From Achromobacter anxifer (GTDB taxonomy: Bacteria; Pseudomonadota; Gammaproteobacteria; Burkholderiales; Burkholderiaceae_B), in assembly GCF_903652925.1 (NCBI RefSeq), contig NZ_CAHLAR010000004.1, positions 610,481 to 674,480 of the forward strand: a stretch of 64,000 bases of DNA. Reading direction: 5' to 3'. The position numbers and the translations under genes were made by a program. This document shows positions 1-8,673 of this stretch, piece by piece; the stretch's first letter is position 1; each line of letters begins with the position of its first letter. Below the pieces are notes generated by a model. The model did no database searches. It saw only the letters and a list, made by a program, of their open reading frames with translations, and was not told the DNA's origin.

Positions 1-688
1 GGTTGACGTCCGCCGCGGGTATCGAGGACGCGCCCGGCAGGGTCATGCCGATGGCCTCCGCGATGGCGGTCATGGTGCTGGCCGTGCCCATGGTCATGCA
101 GGTGCCGTAACTGCGGGCGATGCCGCCTTCGACCTCGGTCCACTGTTCCTGCGTGATCTTGCCGGCGCGGCGCTCGTCCCAGAGCTTCCAGGCGTCCGAG
201 CCGGAGCCCAGGATCTTGCCCTTCCAGTTGCCGCGCAGCATGGGGCCGGCGGGCACGTAGACGCAAGGCAGTCCGGCGCTGACGGCGCCCATGATGAGGC
301 CCGGCGTGGTCTTGTCGCAGCCGCCCATGAGCACCGCGCCGTCGACCGGATGGCTGCGCAGCAGCTCCTCGGTCTCCATGGCCAGGAAGTTGCGGTACAG
401 CATGGTGGTCGGCTTGACGAAGGATTCCGACACCGAGATCGCCGGCAGTTCCACAGGAAAGCCGCCCGCCTGGAACACGCCGCGCTTGACGTCCTCGACG
501 CGCTGCTTGAAGTGGCTGTGGCAGGGATTGAGGTCGGACCAGGTGTTGATGATGGCGATGATCGGGCGCCCCGCCCAGTCGTCGGGGCCATAGCCCATCT
601 GCATCATGCGGGAACGGTGGCCGAAGGAACGCAGGTCGTCCTTGGCCATCCAGGCGGCGCTGCGCAGGCTTTCGTAGGAACGTTTCAT
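1..688 (-). CDS. IlvD/Edd family dehydratase, N-terminal part (cut by window edge)
   Basis: The reading frame opens with ATG at 686-688 and runs open for 229 codons to the left edge, so only the N-terminal part is present. The family removes water from sugar acids (arabonate, xylonate, gluconate type) or from dihydroxy acids of branched-chain synthesis using an Fe-S cluster. Visible family motifs are NTWSDLNPCHSHF (about residues 48-60), MGGCDKTTPG (about 123-132) with a cluster cysteine, and YGTCMTMGTASTM near the end. The N-terminus MKRSYESLRSAAWMAKDD resembles sugar-acid dehydratases more than biosynthetic IlvD, and the divergent GntR/FCD regulator also points to sugar-acid catabolism. Substrate is not readable from this fragment. 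Confidence 0.85.
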   Translation of the reverse strand, partial: MKRSYESLRSAAWMAKDDLRSFGHRSRMMQMGYGPDDWAGRPIIAIINTWSDLNPCHSHFKQRVEDVKRGVFQAGGFPVELPAISVSESFVKPTTMLYRNFLAMETEELLRSHPVDGAVLMGGCDKTTPGLIMGAVSAGLPCVYVPAGPMLRGNWKGKILGSGSDAWKLWDERRAGKITQEQWTEVEGGIARSYGTCMTMGTASTMTAIAEAIGMTLPGASSIPAADVN

Positions 689-731
689 AGGGGTGCGGCG
701 GTGTTTCGTAATGGCGACCGGGCCATTTAAA

Positions 732-747
732 CACTAATACATTAGTG
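732..747. promoter_or_regulatory. Perfect palindrome, probable operator of the GntR/FCD regulator
   Basis: CACTAAT-AC-ATTAGTG is a perfect 7-2-7 inverted repeat. It lies between the divergent dehydratase (start 688) and the GntR gene (start 812), 44 bp upstream of the dehydratase start codon. FCD-type GntR regulators bind short AT-centred palindromes of this size. Assignment to this regulator is inference from position. Confidence 0.55.
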
Positions 748-811
748 CGTCAGCTTGGTAAAAACCCGCTAAACTCCGGTACTCTTCAGGCCCGACTCCG
801 CACGCGACCCG

Positions 812-1501
812 ATGCAAAGCACCAAGCTCAGACTGGACCGTTCGCGCCACGCCGCGCCCCAGGTCTTCGAACACCTACGCGAACAGATCCTGTCCCTGGA
901 ACTTGCTCCGGGCGCATCCCTGTCGCGCGTGACCCTGGCGGAAACCTACGGCCTGAGCCAGACCCCGATCCGCGACGCCCTGATGCGGCTGGCCGAGGAA
1001 GCGCTGGTCGAGATCTATCCCCAGCACACCACGGTGGTCAGCCGCATCGACGTCGCCGCCGCGCGCGAAGCGCATTTCCTGCGCCGCTCGCTGGAATTGG
1101 AAATCGTGCAGATGCTGGCGCAGCGTCCCGACCCCGTGCTGTTCAAGCGCCTGCAGGCCAGCATAGACCTGCAGCGCGCCAGCCATGCCAGCGGCCAGTA
1201 CCAGCGCTTCATCGACGCCGACCAGGCCTTCCACCGCGACATGCACGACGCCGCCGGCGTGATCCGGCTGTGGGAACTGGCGCAGCGCTACAGCGGCCAC
1301 CTGGACCGGCTGCGCCGCCTGCACCTGCCGGAATCCGGCAAGGCCGAACGCATCCTGGACGACCACCAGCGGCTGCTCGACGCCATCGTGGCGCAGGACC
1401 CGCAAGCGGCTCAGCGCGTGCTGCGCGAGCACCTGTCCGGCACCCTCAGCCAGGTGGCCGAGATCTGCAAGCGCTACCCCGATTACGTGCTGGCGGCCTG
1501 A
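812..1501 (+). CDS. GntR family transcriptional regulator, FadR/FCD subfamily
   Basis: 229 residues. The N-terminal winged helix (about 15-80) contains the typical GntR segment LSRVTLAETYGLSQTPIRDALMRLAEEALVE (shown here only as a family match), and the C-terminal all-helical FCD ligand domain (about 90-220) has the acidic and histidine residues expected for a metal and acid-binding pocket (HRDMHD, then HQRLLD). Length is normal for the subfamily. It is transcribed divergently from the dehydratase and probably represses it until a sugar acid or related ligand binds. There is no clear Shine-Dalgarno sequence before the ATG. Confidence 0.88.
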   Translation: MQSTKLRLDRSRHAAPQVFEHLREQILSLELAPGASLSRVTLAETYGLSQTPIRDALMRLAEEALVEIYPQHTTVVSRIDVAAAREAHFLRRSLELEIVQMLAQRPDPVLFKRLQASIDLQRASHASGQYQRFIDADQAFHRDMHDAAGVIRLWELAQRYSGHLDRLRRLHLPESGKAERILDDHQRLLDAIVAQDPQAAQRVLREHLSGTLSQVAEICKRYPDYVLAA

Positions 1502-1640
1502 GCGGGCATACCGCTCTTTCGGGAGCGACAGGTCCTAGACCGGATTGGCGGCGCGCGTGGGCCTGCCACCCGGTATGATCGGTACACGCCACGGCCACGA
1601 GCCGGGCGACGGCGCGCCGCGCCACCACCGGAAAACACCA

Positions 1641-2195
1641 ATGACCGCAAGGCACGCATCCCTGATCGCGCTGGCCGCAGCCGCCTGGATCCACCCCGCG
1701 CAAGCCGCCCCTCCCGAAACCTGCAAGACCGTCACGGTCCGCGAAGGCGATCCGGTGCCCGCCGGCGCCTGCGCCGTGAACATCGTGCCGCGCGACCCCG
1801 GCCCCGGCGGCATGCTGTCCGGCGAGCCGGACTGGGTGCCGGTGGACCCACAGGCCATGCCGGGCGTGTTCTACGACAGCGCGTCGGTCAAAGTGATATC
1901 GGAGCGTCCCGCCGTGATGGCGGTGAATGTGGCCTGGTTCTATGCCCAGCCCAGGATGTCCGAGGCCAACGGCCAGCCGTACCGCTCGGTGGCCCAGCCC
2001 GTGACGATGAACTGCAGCGCCAACACCTATACGGTGAACCAGATCGTGCACTATGCCGGCGAAAACGCCACCGGCCACATCGTCGAGTCCCTGCCCTCCG
2101 CCAATATCCGCAACGCGCCGGTCGCGCAGGATCCCGTGCAGCGCACGCTGCGCGGGGTCATCTGCCCGGCCGACGGCAAGAGCATGCGCAAGTAG
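1641..2195 (+). CDS. Secreted protein resembling the surface-adhesin E domain family
   Basis: 184 residues from ATG 1641; an upstream in-frame start at 1545 would add a non-signal extension, so the internal start that gives a clean Sec signal (about residues 1-22, ending HPAQA-A) was preferred. The mature part is small with a few cysteines. Its middle (PGVFYDSASVKVI, then a tract ending in MNCSANTYTV and a C-terminal GVICP) has the layout of the family annotated surface-adhesin protein E in Bordetella-type bacteria: a tyrosine-aspartate-serine strand, a cysteine followed by a strand, and a last cysteine near the end. Function is unknown; it is not obviously linked to its neighbours and converges with the ABC permease gene. 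Confidence 0.6.
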   Translation: MTARHASLIALAAAAWIHPAQAAPPETCKTVTVREGDPVPAGACAVNIVPRDPGPGGMLSGEPDWVPVDPQAMPGVFYDSASVKVISERPAVMAVNVAWFYAQPRMSEANGQPYRSVAQPVTMNCSANTYTVNQIVHYAGENATGHIVESLPSANIRNAPVAQDPVQRTLRGVICPADGKSMRK

Positions 2196-2202
2196 GGCCT
2201 GG

Positions 2203-3036
2203 CTATCCCTTCCAATAGCGGTACAAGCCGCGCGCGGCGGCGTCCAGCGCAAAGCCCAGCACGCCTATCATCAAGACCATGGCCATCAGCTCCGAGTACG
2301 CCAGCCGGTCGCGCGTATCCAGGATGAAGTAGCCCATCCCGGCCGACACCCCCAACATCTCGCAGGGGACGAGCACGATCCACAGGATTCCGATGGCCAG
2401 GCGCACGCCCGTCAGGATATGGCCCAGCACACCAGGCAGGATGACGCTGCGCAGCGTCTCCCAACGGGTGGCCGCGACGCTTTGCGCCAGCTGCAGCCAG
2501 CGCGGGTCCAGCTGCTGCACGCCCGCGGCCGTGTTCAGGACGATGGGCCAGACTGCCGCGAAGGCCAGCAGGAAATAGACCGGATCGTCCCCCACCCCGA
2601 ACGCCATCACCGCGATCGGCATCCAGGACAAGGGCGAAATCATGCGCAGAAACTGCATGGCTGGAGACACGGCGGCTTCCAGCCGGCGGTAGCTGCCAAT
2701 CGCCAGCCCCAGCGGCACGCCTATGGCCAGCGCAAAACCCAGACCGACGGCGACGCGACGCAGACTGACCAGGACATGAAAGGGCAAGTCGGACCCCATC
2801 AGCAGCGAGGCCAGGCTGCCGAAGGTGGCGCCAGGCGAAAAGCGCCGCGCCATGCTGCCCGCGGGCGACAGCACGTCCGTGCTCAGCCACCATAGCGCCA
2901 GCAGCGCCATGAGGCCCCCCGCACCCAACGCGCAGCGCGCCGCCAGGCGCGGGCTGGTGCGCCGGGGGCCGGCGCCTGGTCTCGGGGCAGCCGCCACAAC
3001 GGCGGGGGCTTCGGCGACAGACTCGGGAGCCGTCAC
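2203..3036 (-). CDS. ABC transporter permease, nitrate/sulfonate/taurine type
   Basis: 277 residues starting at GTG 3034-3036, which overlaps the stop of the receptor gene by 4 bp (GTGA), so translation is probably coupled. A longer upstream frame exists but runs antiparallel through the receptor gene and was rejected. The protein has six hydrophobic segments and the family signature around residues 180-215 (GVQQLDPRWLQLAQSV, EAA-type loop, ATRWETLRSVILPGVLGHIL), which contacts the ATPase. It belongs to the SsuC/TauC/NrtB group of inner-membrane permeases and is the last gene of the five-gene operon. Confidence 0.9.
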   Translation of the reverse strand: MTAPESVAEAPAVVAAAPRPGAGPRRTSPRLAARCALGAGGLMALLALWWLSTDVLSPAGSMARRFSPGATFGSLASLLMGSDLPFHVLVSLRRVAVGLGFALAIGVPLGLAIGSYRRLEAAVSPAMQFLRMISPLSWMPIAVMAFGVGDDPVYFLLAFAAVWPIVLNTAAGVQQLDPRWLQLAQSVAATRWETLRSVILPGVLGHILTGVRLAIGILWIVLVPCEMLGVSAGMGYFILDTRDRLAYSELMAMVLMIGVLGFALDAAARGLYRYWKG

Positions 3037-4223
3037 GCCTGCACCGTCTCGATCCGGTTGTACTGGTCGGGAAAACCGAAGCGGCTCAAGCCGCCCGCCG
3101 CCTCGATGGCGCGCTTGACGTAGCGGTCGTCCACCAGTTCGGAAGCGGCCCGCGCCGGGTCCAGGTCCGCCAGAAAACCACGGTCCGCTTCGATCAGCGT
3201 ATCGCGCAAGCGGCGCACCAGTTCCTCGGTGTAGCTGGGAAACGGATAGGGCTGGAAGTCGATACGGCGCTCGTCCCAATCGGCATGCCGGATGGCTCCG
3301 CTGGCCAGGTAGTGCTCGCGGTCGGACGGCGGCGGCGCCAGCACTTTGGATAGCGCCGGCAAAGTGTGCGGCGTGTAGCGGTTGATGCCTTCCTTGGACA
3401 GCAAGCGCGCGGTCTCGGCCCGGTTGTCGCGGATCCACAGTTGCGCCTGCACGATGGCGTCCACCACCTTTTGCGACCACTGCGGACGCTGTTCCAGGTC
3501 GCGCTCATGCATGAAGACCACGCAGCACGCGTGATTGCGCCAGACGTCTCCCGTGAACCGCAGCACCTTGCCCACGCCCAGCGTCTCCGCCACCGCATTG
3601 AAGGGCTCGGCCACGATATAGCCCGCGATGCGGTCCTGCGCCAGCGCCGGAGGCATGTCGGCCGGCGCCATCACCACCAGATTCACTTCATTGGGAGCGA
3701 CCGCCCCATCCCTGCGCGCCACCGGCGCCAAGCCGTTTTCGCGCAGCAGATGCTGCAGCACGACGTTGTGAATGGAATACCAGAATGGAATGGCGACAGT
3801 CTTGCCGCCCAGTTGCTTGACATTGTCTATGGAAGGCGCCACCGTCAGTCCCGAACCGCCCACGTGGTTCCAGGCCACCACCTTGGCCGGCACCTTGCTG
3901 CCAAAGCGCGCCCAGACGGTCATGGGCGACAGCAGGTGCACCACATTGACCTGGCCGGAAATGAAGGCCTCGATCACCTGGGCCCAACTGCGCAGCAGCG
4001 TGGGCTTTTCCGCCTTCACGCCAGCCTGCTCGAACAGGCCGTTGTTATGCGCCACCAGCAACGGCGCCGCGTCCGTGATGGGCAGATAGCCGATGCGCAC
4101 CGGCGCGTCGGGATCGCTTTGCGCGCGGGCGTTGAACGCCGACAACAAGGATGCCGCGCCGCCCGCAGTCAGCAGGGCCGAGAGTTTCAACCAGTCGCGA
4201 CGCGACATGTGTTCAAGGCACAT
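3033..4223 (-). CDS. ABC transporter substrate-binding protein, NrtA/SsuA-like
   Basis: 396 residues. Start chosen at ATG 4221-4223, which has TAGGAG seven bases upstream; a TTG three bases earlier is also in frame. The N-terminus has a twin-arginine style signal (SRRDWLKLSALLTAGG, cleavage near NARA-QS). The mature protein has the NMT1/NrtA fold hallmarks: VRIGYLPITDAAPLLVA at the beginning and a conserved SWAQVIEAFISGQVNVVHLLSP stretch (split by family position), and its length fits the nitrate/bicarbonate or sulfonate receptors rather than short TauA proteins. It delivers substrate to the permease just downstream. Ligand cannot be read from sequence; the flavoenzyme in the operon favours an organosulfur compound. 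Confidence 0.88.
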   Translation of the reverse strand: MCLEHMSRRDWLKLSALLTAGGAASLLSAFNARAQSDPDAPVRIGYLPITDAAPLLVAHNNGLFEQAGVKAEKPTLLRSWAQVIEAFISGQVNVVHLLSPMTVWARFGSKVPAKVVAWNHVGGSGLTVAPSIDNVKQLGGKTVAIPFWYSIHNVVLQHLLRENGLAPVARRDGAVAPNEVNLVVMAPADMPPALAQDRIAGYIVAEPFNAVAETLGVGKVLRFTGDVWRNHACCVVFMHERDLEQRPQWSQKVVDAIVQAQLWIRDNRAETARLLSKEGINRYTPHTLPALSKVLAPPPSDREHYLASGAIRHADWDERRIDFQPYPFPSYTEELVRRLRDTLIEADRGFLADLDPARAASELVDDRYVKRAIEAAGGLSRFGFPDQYNRIETVQA

Positions 4224-4281
4224 CAAAGCACTCCTAGCAGGGTCAGTTCATACATGGAGAGCCACAGGCTGGCTCTCCTGT

Positions 4282-5079
4282 TCAGGCAGGCGCGGCCATG
4301 CCGCGGACAGCCCGCAGCGCGCTGCGCAAGCGGGTAAGAATCTCCAGGCGCAGCGCGCCCATTTCCGGCAACAGATCGGCGCGCGGCTGCGGCAGGTCCA
4401 CCCGCCACACCCCCAGAATGCGCCCCGGCGCACCGCCCAGCAGCACGATGCGGTCGGCCAGCACCAGCGCCTCGTCGATATCGTGCGTGATCAGCAAGGC
4501 GGCCGTATCGAAATCCGCCACCACCTTGCGCAGCAGCGCCTGCATCTCGCTTCGGGTGACCTCGTCCAGCGCGCCGAAGGGCTCGTCGAGCAACAGCACC
4601 GCAGGCCGGCGCGCCAGGCAGCGAGCCAGGGCCGCGCGCTGCGCCATGCCGCCCGACAGCTGCGCCGGACGCAAGTGGCGGGCATGCGCCAGGCCCACTT
4701 CATCGATGGCCTGGTCCACCCTGGCTCGGCGTTGCGCGTCGCTCAGCGCCGGCTGGTGCTTGAAGTCCAGGCCGAAGGCCACGTTGCGCTCCAGCGACAG
4801 CCAAGGCAACAGGCTCGGATCCTGAAACGCCACCGCGACGCGGGGGTGCACGCCCGAGAGCGGCGCGCCCTCCATCAGCAACGACCCCGCGCTGGCGGGC
4901 TGCAGGCCGGCCAACACCCGCAGCAGGCTGGATTTGCCCGCGCCGCTGGCTCCCAGCACGGCAACCACCTCGCCCCGCTCCAGCGCCAGGTCCACGTCTT
5001 GAAACACCGCGCCGCTGCTCCCTGGATAGCTGAGCGCCAGGCCCCGGGCCTGCAGCACGGCTTGCGGACCCGCCGTCAT
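4282..5079 (-). CDS. ABC transporter ATP-binding protein, nitrate/sulfonate/taurine type
   Basis: 265 residues with all ABC ATPase motifs in order: Walker A GASGAGKSS (43-51), Q-loop FQDPSLLPW (85-93), signature LSGGMAQR (141-148), Walker B LLLDEPFGALD (162-172) and H-loop His199. The FQDPSLLPW Q-loop and LLDEPFGALD are typical of the SsuB/TauB/NrtD group. Its ATG overlaps the stop of the flavoenzyme gene by 4 bp (ATGA at 5076-5079). It energises import through the permease and receptor encoded immediately downstream. Confidence 0.92.
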   Translation of the reverse strand: MTAGPQAVLQARGLALSYPGSSGAVFQDVDLALERGEVVAVLGASGAGKSSLLRVLAGLQPASAGSLLMEGAPLSGVHPRVAVAFQDPSLLPWLSLERNVAFGLDFKHQPALSDAQRRARVDQAIDEVGLAHARHLRPAQLSGGMAQRAALARCLARRPAVLLLDEPFGALDEVTRSEMQALLRKVVADFDTAALLITHDIDEALVLADRIVLLGGAPGRILGVWRVDLPQPRADLLPEMGALRLEILTRLRSALRAVRGMAAPA

Positions 5080-6188
5080 GCGGCGGCACCTGCGGCCAGT
5101 CGCGACTGGCGCTTGGCCAGTTCGGTCTTCAGCTGCACCAGGCTGGGCGTCACGATGGGCAGGAACGCCGCTTCCCGCCAGCGCCGGGCAAAACCCGCGC
5201 CCGCAGGCTTGAGGTAGGCCGCGCCGCCGCTAGCCTGCAGCTCCAGCTGCACCGCCTCCTGGGCAGCCTCGGCCAATGCGATGCGGATCTCGAACAGGCG
5301 CCAGGGCTCGGCCACGAAGCGTTCGCTGCGCACCCCTGAAATCAGGTGCTCGGCCAATGTTTCCACCTGCGCCCGCAAAGCCTCCAGCGGCTGGCCCAGG
5401 ATGCCGCGCGACGCCTGTCCCTGGCCCGCTTGTTCCGCCGCCCGCAACGCGCGCCGCGCCAGGCCGATGGACAGGCCGCATTGCAAGCCGGCGAACGCCG
5501 GCCTGGCCTGCGGCAAATACTGGCGCGCGTCCGCATGAATAAGCCATTCGGGGCCGATGCGCACACCGCGCACGTCCAGCGCAGCGGTATTGCTCGATTG
5601 CAGGGCCAGCAATGACAGGTCCGGGCTGCGAGTCAGTCCGGCGATATCGTGCGGCAGCGCCACCACGGCCGGCGTGCCGTCGGGCGCGGTCACCGCGGCG
5701 GCCACCAGGAACCCCTGGACCCGCAGATTCGTCACCCAAGGCATGCGGCCATCCAGCACCCACAGGCCGTCCCCGGCCCGCGCGGAGATCTGCAGCGATT
5801 CGATCCCGCTCAGGAACTTCATGGCGTTCGACAACGCGGTCGCGCCCGCCTGCCTGCCTTCGAGCAAGGGCCCCAGCCATGCGTCAGCCAGAGCCGTGTT
5901 CGGGCTGCGCAACAGGTATTCGATGAAGACGCGCTGCCCCCACGCCACGAAGGCGCTGGCGACCGACAGTTCGGCCACTTGAGAGACCGCCTCGATGGCA
6001 TCGCCGATGTCCGTGCCGGCCAGCCCGCCCTGCGCGGCAGGCACGCCATGGCGGAACACGCCGGCCGCGGCCAACCGCGGCAGCACCGTGGCGCCATCCA
6101 GGCTGCCGTCGTCCAGCGCGTCCGCATGCTGCTCCAGCCACGCCCTCAGATCGGCGGGCAGCGCCGATGCCGCGGATGCCGCCGTCAT
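5076..6188 (-). CDS. Acyl-CoA dehydrogenase-like flavoenzyme (SfnB/DszC-type)
   Basis: 370 residues from ATG 6186-6188, which overlaps the stop of the AhpD-like gene (ATGA); the longer frame beginning at 6203 lies inside that gene. The protein has the acyl-CoA dehydrogenase three-part fold: helical N-domain, a middle beta domain (ALSNAMKFLSG ... WVLDGRMPWVTN, residues about 120-160) and a helical C-domain. It lacks the usual catalytic glutamate context of fatty-acid dehydrogenases and resembles the family members that act as flavin-dependent monooxygenases or desulfurisation enzymes (SfnB, DszC). Linkage to an ABC importer of the sulfonate type supports a role in organosulfur use. The exact reaction is inference. 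Confidence 0.72.
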   Translation of the reverse strand: MTAASAASALPADLRAWLEQHADALDDGSLDGATVLPRLAAAGVFRHGVPAAQGGLAGTDIGDAIEAVSQVAELSVASAFVAWGQRVFIEYLLRSPNTALADAWLGPLLEGRQAGATALSNAMKFLSGIESLQISARAGDGLWVLDGRMPWVTNLRVQGFLVAAAVTAPDGTPAVVALPHDIAGLTRSPDLSLLALQSSNTAALDVRGVRIGPEWLIHADARQYLPQARPAFAGLQCGLSIGLARRALRAAEQAGQGQASRGILGQPLEALRAQVETLAEHLISGVRSERFVAEPWRLFEIRIALAEAAQEAVQLELQASGGAAYLKPAGAGFARRWREAAFLPIVTPSLVQLKTELAKRQSRLAAGAAA

Positions 6189-6742
6189 TGCGCGCCGCTC
6201 CATGCGTAGTCGCGCAGCTGTTCGTTCAGCGGCGTCTGCGCCAGGTTGTTGCCGAAGTTGCAGATGGTGGCCAGCCCCACGCCGACGATGACTTCCAGCG
6301 CATTGCCGTCCGTGTAGCCCGCGGCGCGCAAGCCCTGCAAGGCCTCGTCGCTGACGCGGCCCCGCGTCTGGATCACGGCTTCGGTGAAGGCCGCCAGCGC
6401 TTGCAGGCGTTCATCGGGCAGGACTCCCTGTGCGCGCAGCGCTTCCACCACTTCAGGCGAGAGCTTGGCCTTGTTGCGCGCCAGCGCGGTATGCCCGGCC
6501 ACGCAGAACGTGCAGCCGTGGCGCGTGCCCGCTACCAGTTGCACCACCTCGCGCTCTTGCAAGGTCAGGCCGGCGCGCGCATTGATCTGGGAGAGCGTCT
6601 GATATGCCTCGAGCGCCACGGGCGCATTCGCCAGCACGCCCAGCAGATTGGAGAGGTAACCTGCGCCCTGCTCGGCGGCCGCCAGCGCGGCGCGCGTCGG
6701 TTCGGGAGCGCTTTGCGCGGTGTGGACGGGCAGACGGGACAT
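6185..6742 (-). CDS. AhpD-like carboxymuconolactone decarboxylase family protein
   Basis: 185 residues. Start set at ATG 6740-6742 because a strong GAAGGAGAT lies just upstream; the frame extends to 6805 without ribosome site. The AhpD core shows the redox motif C77-T-F-C80 with His84 (CxxCxxxH), as in alkylhydroperoxidase-type proteins that reduce peroxides via a thiol relay. It is the first gene of the operon with the ACAD-like flavoenzyme and the ABC transporter, a pairing seen in sulfur-starvation operons, where it may remove peroxide leaking from flavin chemistry (inference). Confidence 0.83.
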   Translation of the reverse strand: MSRLPVHTAQSAPEPTRAALAAAEQGAGYLSNLLGVLANAPVALEAYQTLSQINARAGLTLQEREVVQLVAGTRHGCTFCVAGHTALARNKAKLSPEVVEALRAQGVLPDERLQALAAFTEAVIQTRGRVSDEALQGLRAAGYTDGNALEVIVGVGLATICNFGNNLAQTPLNEQLRDYAWSGAQ

Positions 6743-6880
6743 GAAGATCTCCTTCGGGCTATCGTTGAAGACATGATTGTGCTTGCTCCGGACGGCAAGC
6801 GACAATGCGCGAAGATCGCAACTTGATGCTCGATCTTATCGACTTTCAGCTATGCACTTATAACCAGACGTGTACTCCCG

Positions 6881-7837
6881 ATGATGCCCGCAAACTGCAC
6901 CGGTCCGGCGACCATATCAGCCGTCGACCAAGCCGCTGTCGACGCCCTGCTGTTGTCCAGCCTGGAAGTCCAATCCAGCCTCTACCACCTGGGGCAGTAT
7001 TGCGGCAATTGGTCTGCCAGCACCAGCGGGCGCGCGCGCGCAAGCTTTCACCTGATTCTGCACGGCCGCTGCCAGGTCGGCGTGCACGGCGGCCACGAAA
7101 CGTTCACGCTGGACGCGGGCGACGGCATTTTCTTCCTGCGCGACATTGCGCATGCGCTGACGCCGCTGGAACCCGCTGCGCCAGACGCCCGGCAAGCGGC
7201 GATGGAGCCCCTGTTGCCCCGGCGCGCCGACAGCACGGGCCTGGCCTGCGGCTTTTTCCAATTCCGGCCTGGACTGGCCGATCTGCTAGCCGACGCCCTG
7301 CCCGACTTCCTGGTCCTGCGCGCCGGCGACGAACGCTTTGGCACCGCGCGCGGCGTGTTCCAGCTGATCCTTGGAGAAACGGCCCGCGAGCCGGGCGCAT
7401 CTTCGGTGGTGCTGGAACGGCTGACCGATCTGCTGATCTTCTTCATGCTGCGCCACCTGGCCATACACGACCGCCAGGCTTGCGGCCTGTTCGTGCTGGC
7501 CCGCGACCCCGCCATGGCCGGACTACTGCAAGCCATCCTGGCCGAGCCCGCCAGGAACTGGAGCATGCAGGACATGGCCGAGCACATGCATATGTCCAAG
7601 GCCACCTTTCACCGCCGCTTCACGCTGCAAAGCGGCACCACGCCCGCGCAGCTGCTGCAATTGCTGCGCATGCGGGTGGCCAGGCGGCACCTGGAGCGCG
7701 GCATGGGCATCCAGGATGCCGCCGAACGGGTCGGCTACCAGTCGCAGGCAGCCTTCAGCCGCGCGTTCCAGCGCACCGAAGGCGTCGCGCCGTCCACCTT
7801 GCGCCGCCGCCTGGGCGCCCATGGCGGCGGCGCATAG
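6881..7837 (+). CDS. AraC family transcriptional regulator with N-terminal cupin
   Basis: 318 residues. The N-terminal half (about 30-190) fits the AraC-binding cupin_6 domain (ASFHLILHGRC, DAGDGIFFLRDIAH, FFQFRPGLADLLADALPD). The C-terminal 100 residues carry two helix-turn-helix units (MQDMAEHMHMSKATFHRRF and IQDAAERVGYQSQAAFSRAF). It is divergent from the AhpD-like/ABC operon, with 138 bp between starts, so it probably controls that operon. I found no convincing palindrome in the intergenic stretch, which is somewhat AT-richer (TATGCACTTATAACC near 6851-6865). Confidence 0.88.
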   Translation: MMPANCTGPATISAVDQAAVDALLLSSLEVQSSLYHLGQYCGNWSASTSGRARASFHLILHGRCQVGVHGGHETFTLDAGDGIFFLRDIAHALTPLEPAAPDARQAAMEPLLPRRADSTGLACGFFQFRPGLADLLADALPDFLVLRAGDERFGTARGVFQLILGETAREPGASSVVLERLTDLLIFFMLRHLAIHDRQACGLFVLARDPAMAGLLQAILAEPARNWSMQDMAEHMHMSKATFHRRFTLQSGTTPAQLLQLLRMRVARRHLERGMGIQDAAERVGYQSQAAFSRAFQRTEGVAPSTLRRRLGAHGGGA

Positions 7838-7840
7838 CGC

Positions 7841-8668
7841 TCAGCCCAGACGCAGCAACAGGTCGGCCAGCAAGGCCGGATGCGTGATGTGCGCTTCGTG
7901 CGGCGCGGCGATGTCCATCCAGTTCCAGCCGGATTGCGACTGCACCAGCCTGCGCGAATCCTCCAGCACCGCCAGCTCGGGCTCGGTGCAGTGGATGTAT
8001 GTGCGCTCAACGCCATTGCCGATGGGATGTTTCAGCGTGAGCGGCGTGGTGTAGCTGGCCAATGGATGCGCGGTCAGGCGCCGCCTGACCCACTCGTAAT
8101 CCGCGCTGCCCGGCGTAAACCCCCAGGGCGCGGGCAAGGGATCGGGAACCGGCACGGCCAATCCGCCGGTGGCCTTGGAGGCCGCGGCAATGCGCGCATC
8201 GGCGTCCGCCTTCGGATAGACCGAAAACGCGTTCTGGCCGCTTTGCAGCACGATGGCGTCAAAGTAGACCAGGTGCGCCAGCCGTTGCGGAATGCGGTCA
8301 GCCACTCCCGTGATCGGAATGCCGCCAAAGCTGTGGCCCACCAGGATCACATCCTTGAGTTCCTCGGCCTCGATGACCTGAATCAGGTCCTCGACGAAGG
8401 TATCGATGCCAATGCTCTTGCTCAGCAGGTGGGCCCGGTCGCCCATGCCGGTATAGCTGGGCGCGTACACCCGGTGGCCGGCGGCTTGCAGCCGGTCCGC
8501 CACCGGGCGCCAGCACCAGCCGCCATGCCAGGAACCGTGGGCCAGGACGTAATTGCGGGCCTTGGCGGCCGGGGCAGCCGGAGCTGCCGCCCCGGCCGCT
8601 CCCGCGGCTGCCAGCGCGGGCAAGCCCGCGGCAAGCTTCAACAAGGTTCTGCGGGGAAGCATCGTCAT
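7841..8668 (-). CDS. Secreted alpha/beta hydrolase (esterase of the salicylate/methyl-esterase type)
   Basis: 275 residues from ATG 8666-8668; longer frames to the right lie antisense to metY in the wrong frame. The N-terminus has a twin-arginine style export signal (LPRRTLLKLAAGLPALAAAG, then an Ala/Pro-rich stretch). The fold shows HGSWHGGWCW (oxyanion region), the nucleophile elbow VGHSFGG (Ser near 120) and a C-terminal catalytic His in APHEAHITHPALLA. This set matches the EstE/hydroxynitrile-lyase/methyl-esterase branch. It starts 6 bp after the metY stop, so both may be cotranscribed, although a metabolic link is not apparent. Substrate unknown. Confidence 0.8.
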   Translation of the reverse strand: MTMLPRRTLLKLAAGLPALAAAGAAGAAAPAAPAAKARNYVLAHGSWHGGWCWRPVADRLQAAGHRVYAPSYTGMGDRAHLLSKSIGIDTFVEDLIQVIEAEELKDVILVGHSFGGIPITGVADRIPQRLAHLVYFDAIVLQSGQNAFSVYPKADADARIAAASKATGGLAVPVPDPLPAPWGFTPGSADYEWVRRRLTAHPLASYTTPLTLKHPIGNGVERTYIHCTEPELAVLEDSRRLVQSQSGWNWMDIAAPHEAHITHPALLADLLLRLG

Positions 8669-8673
8669 GCCGC

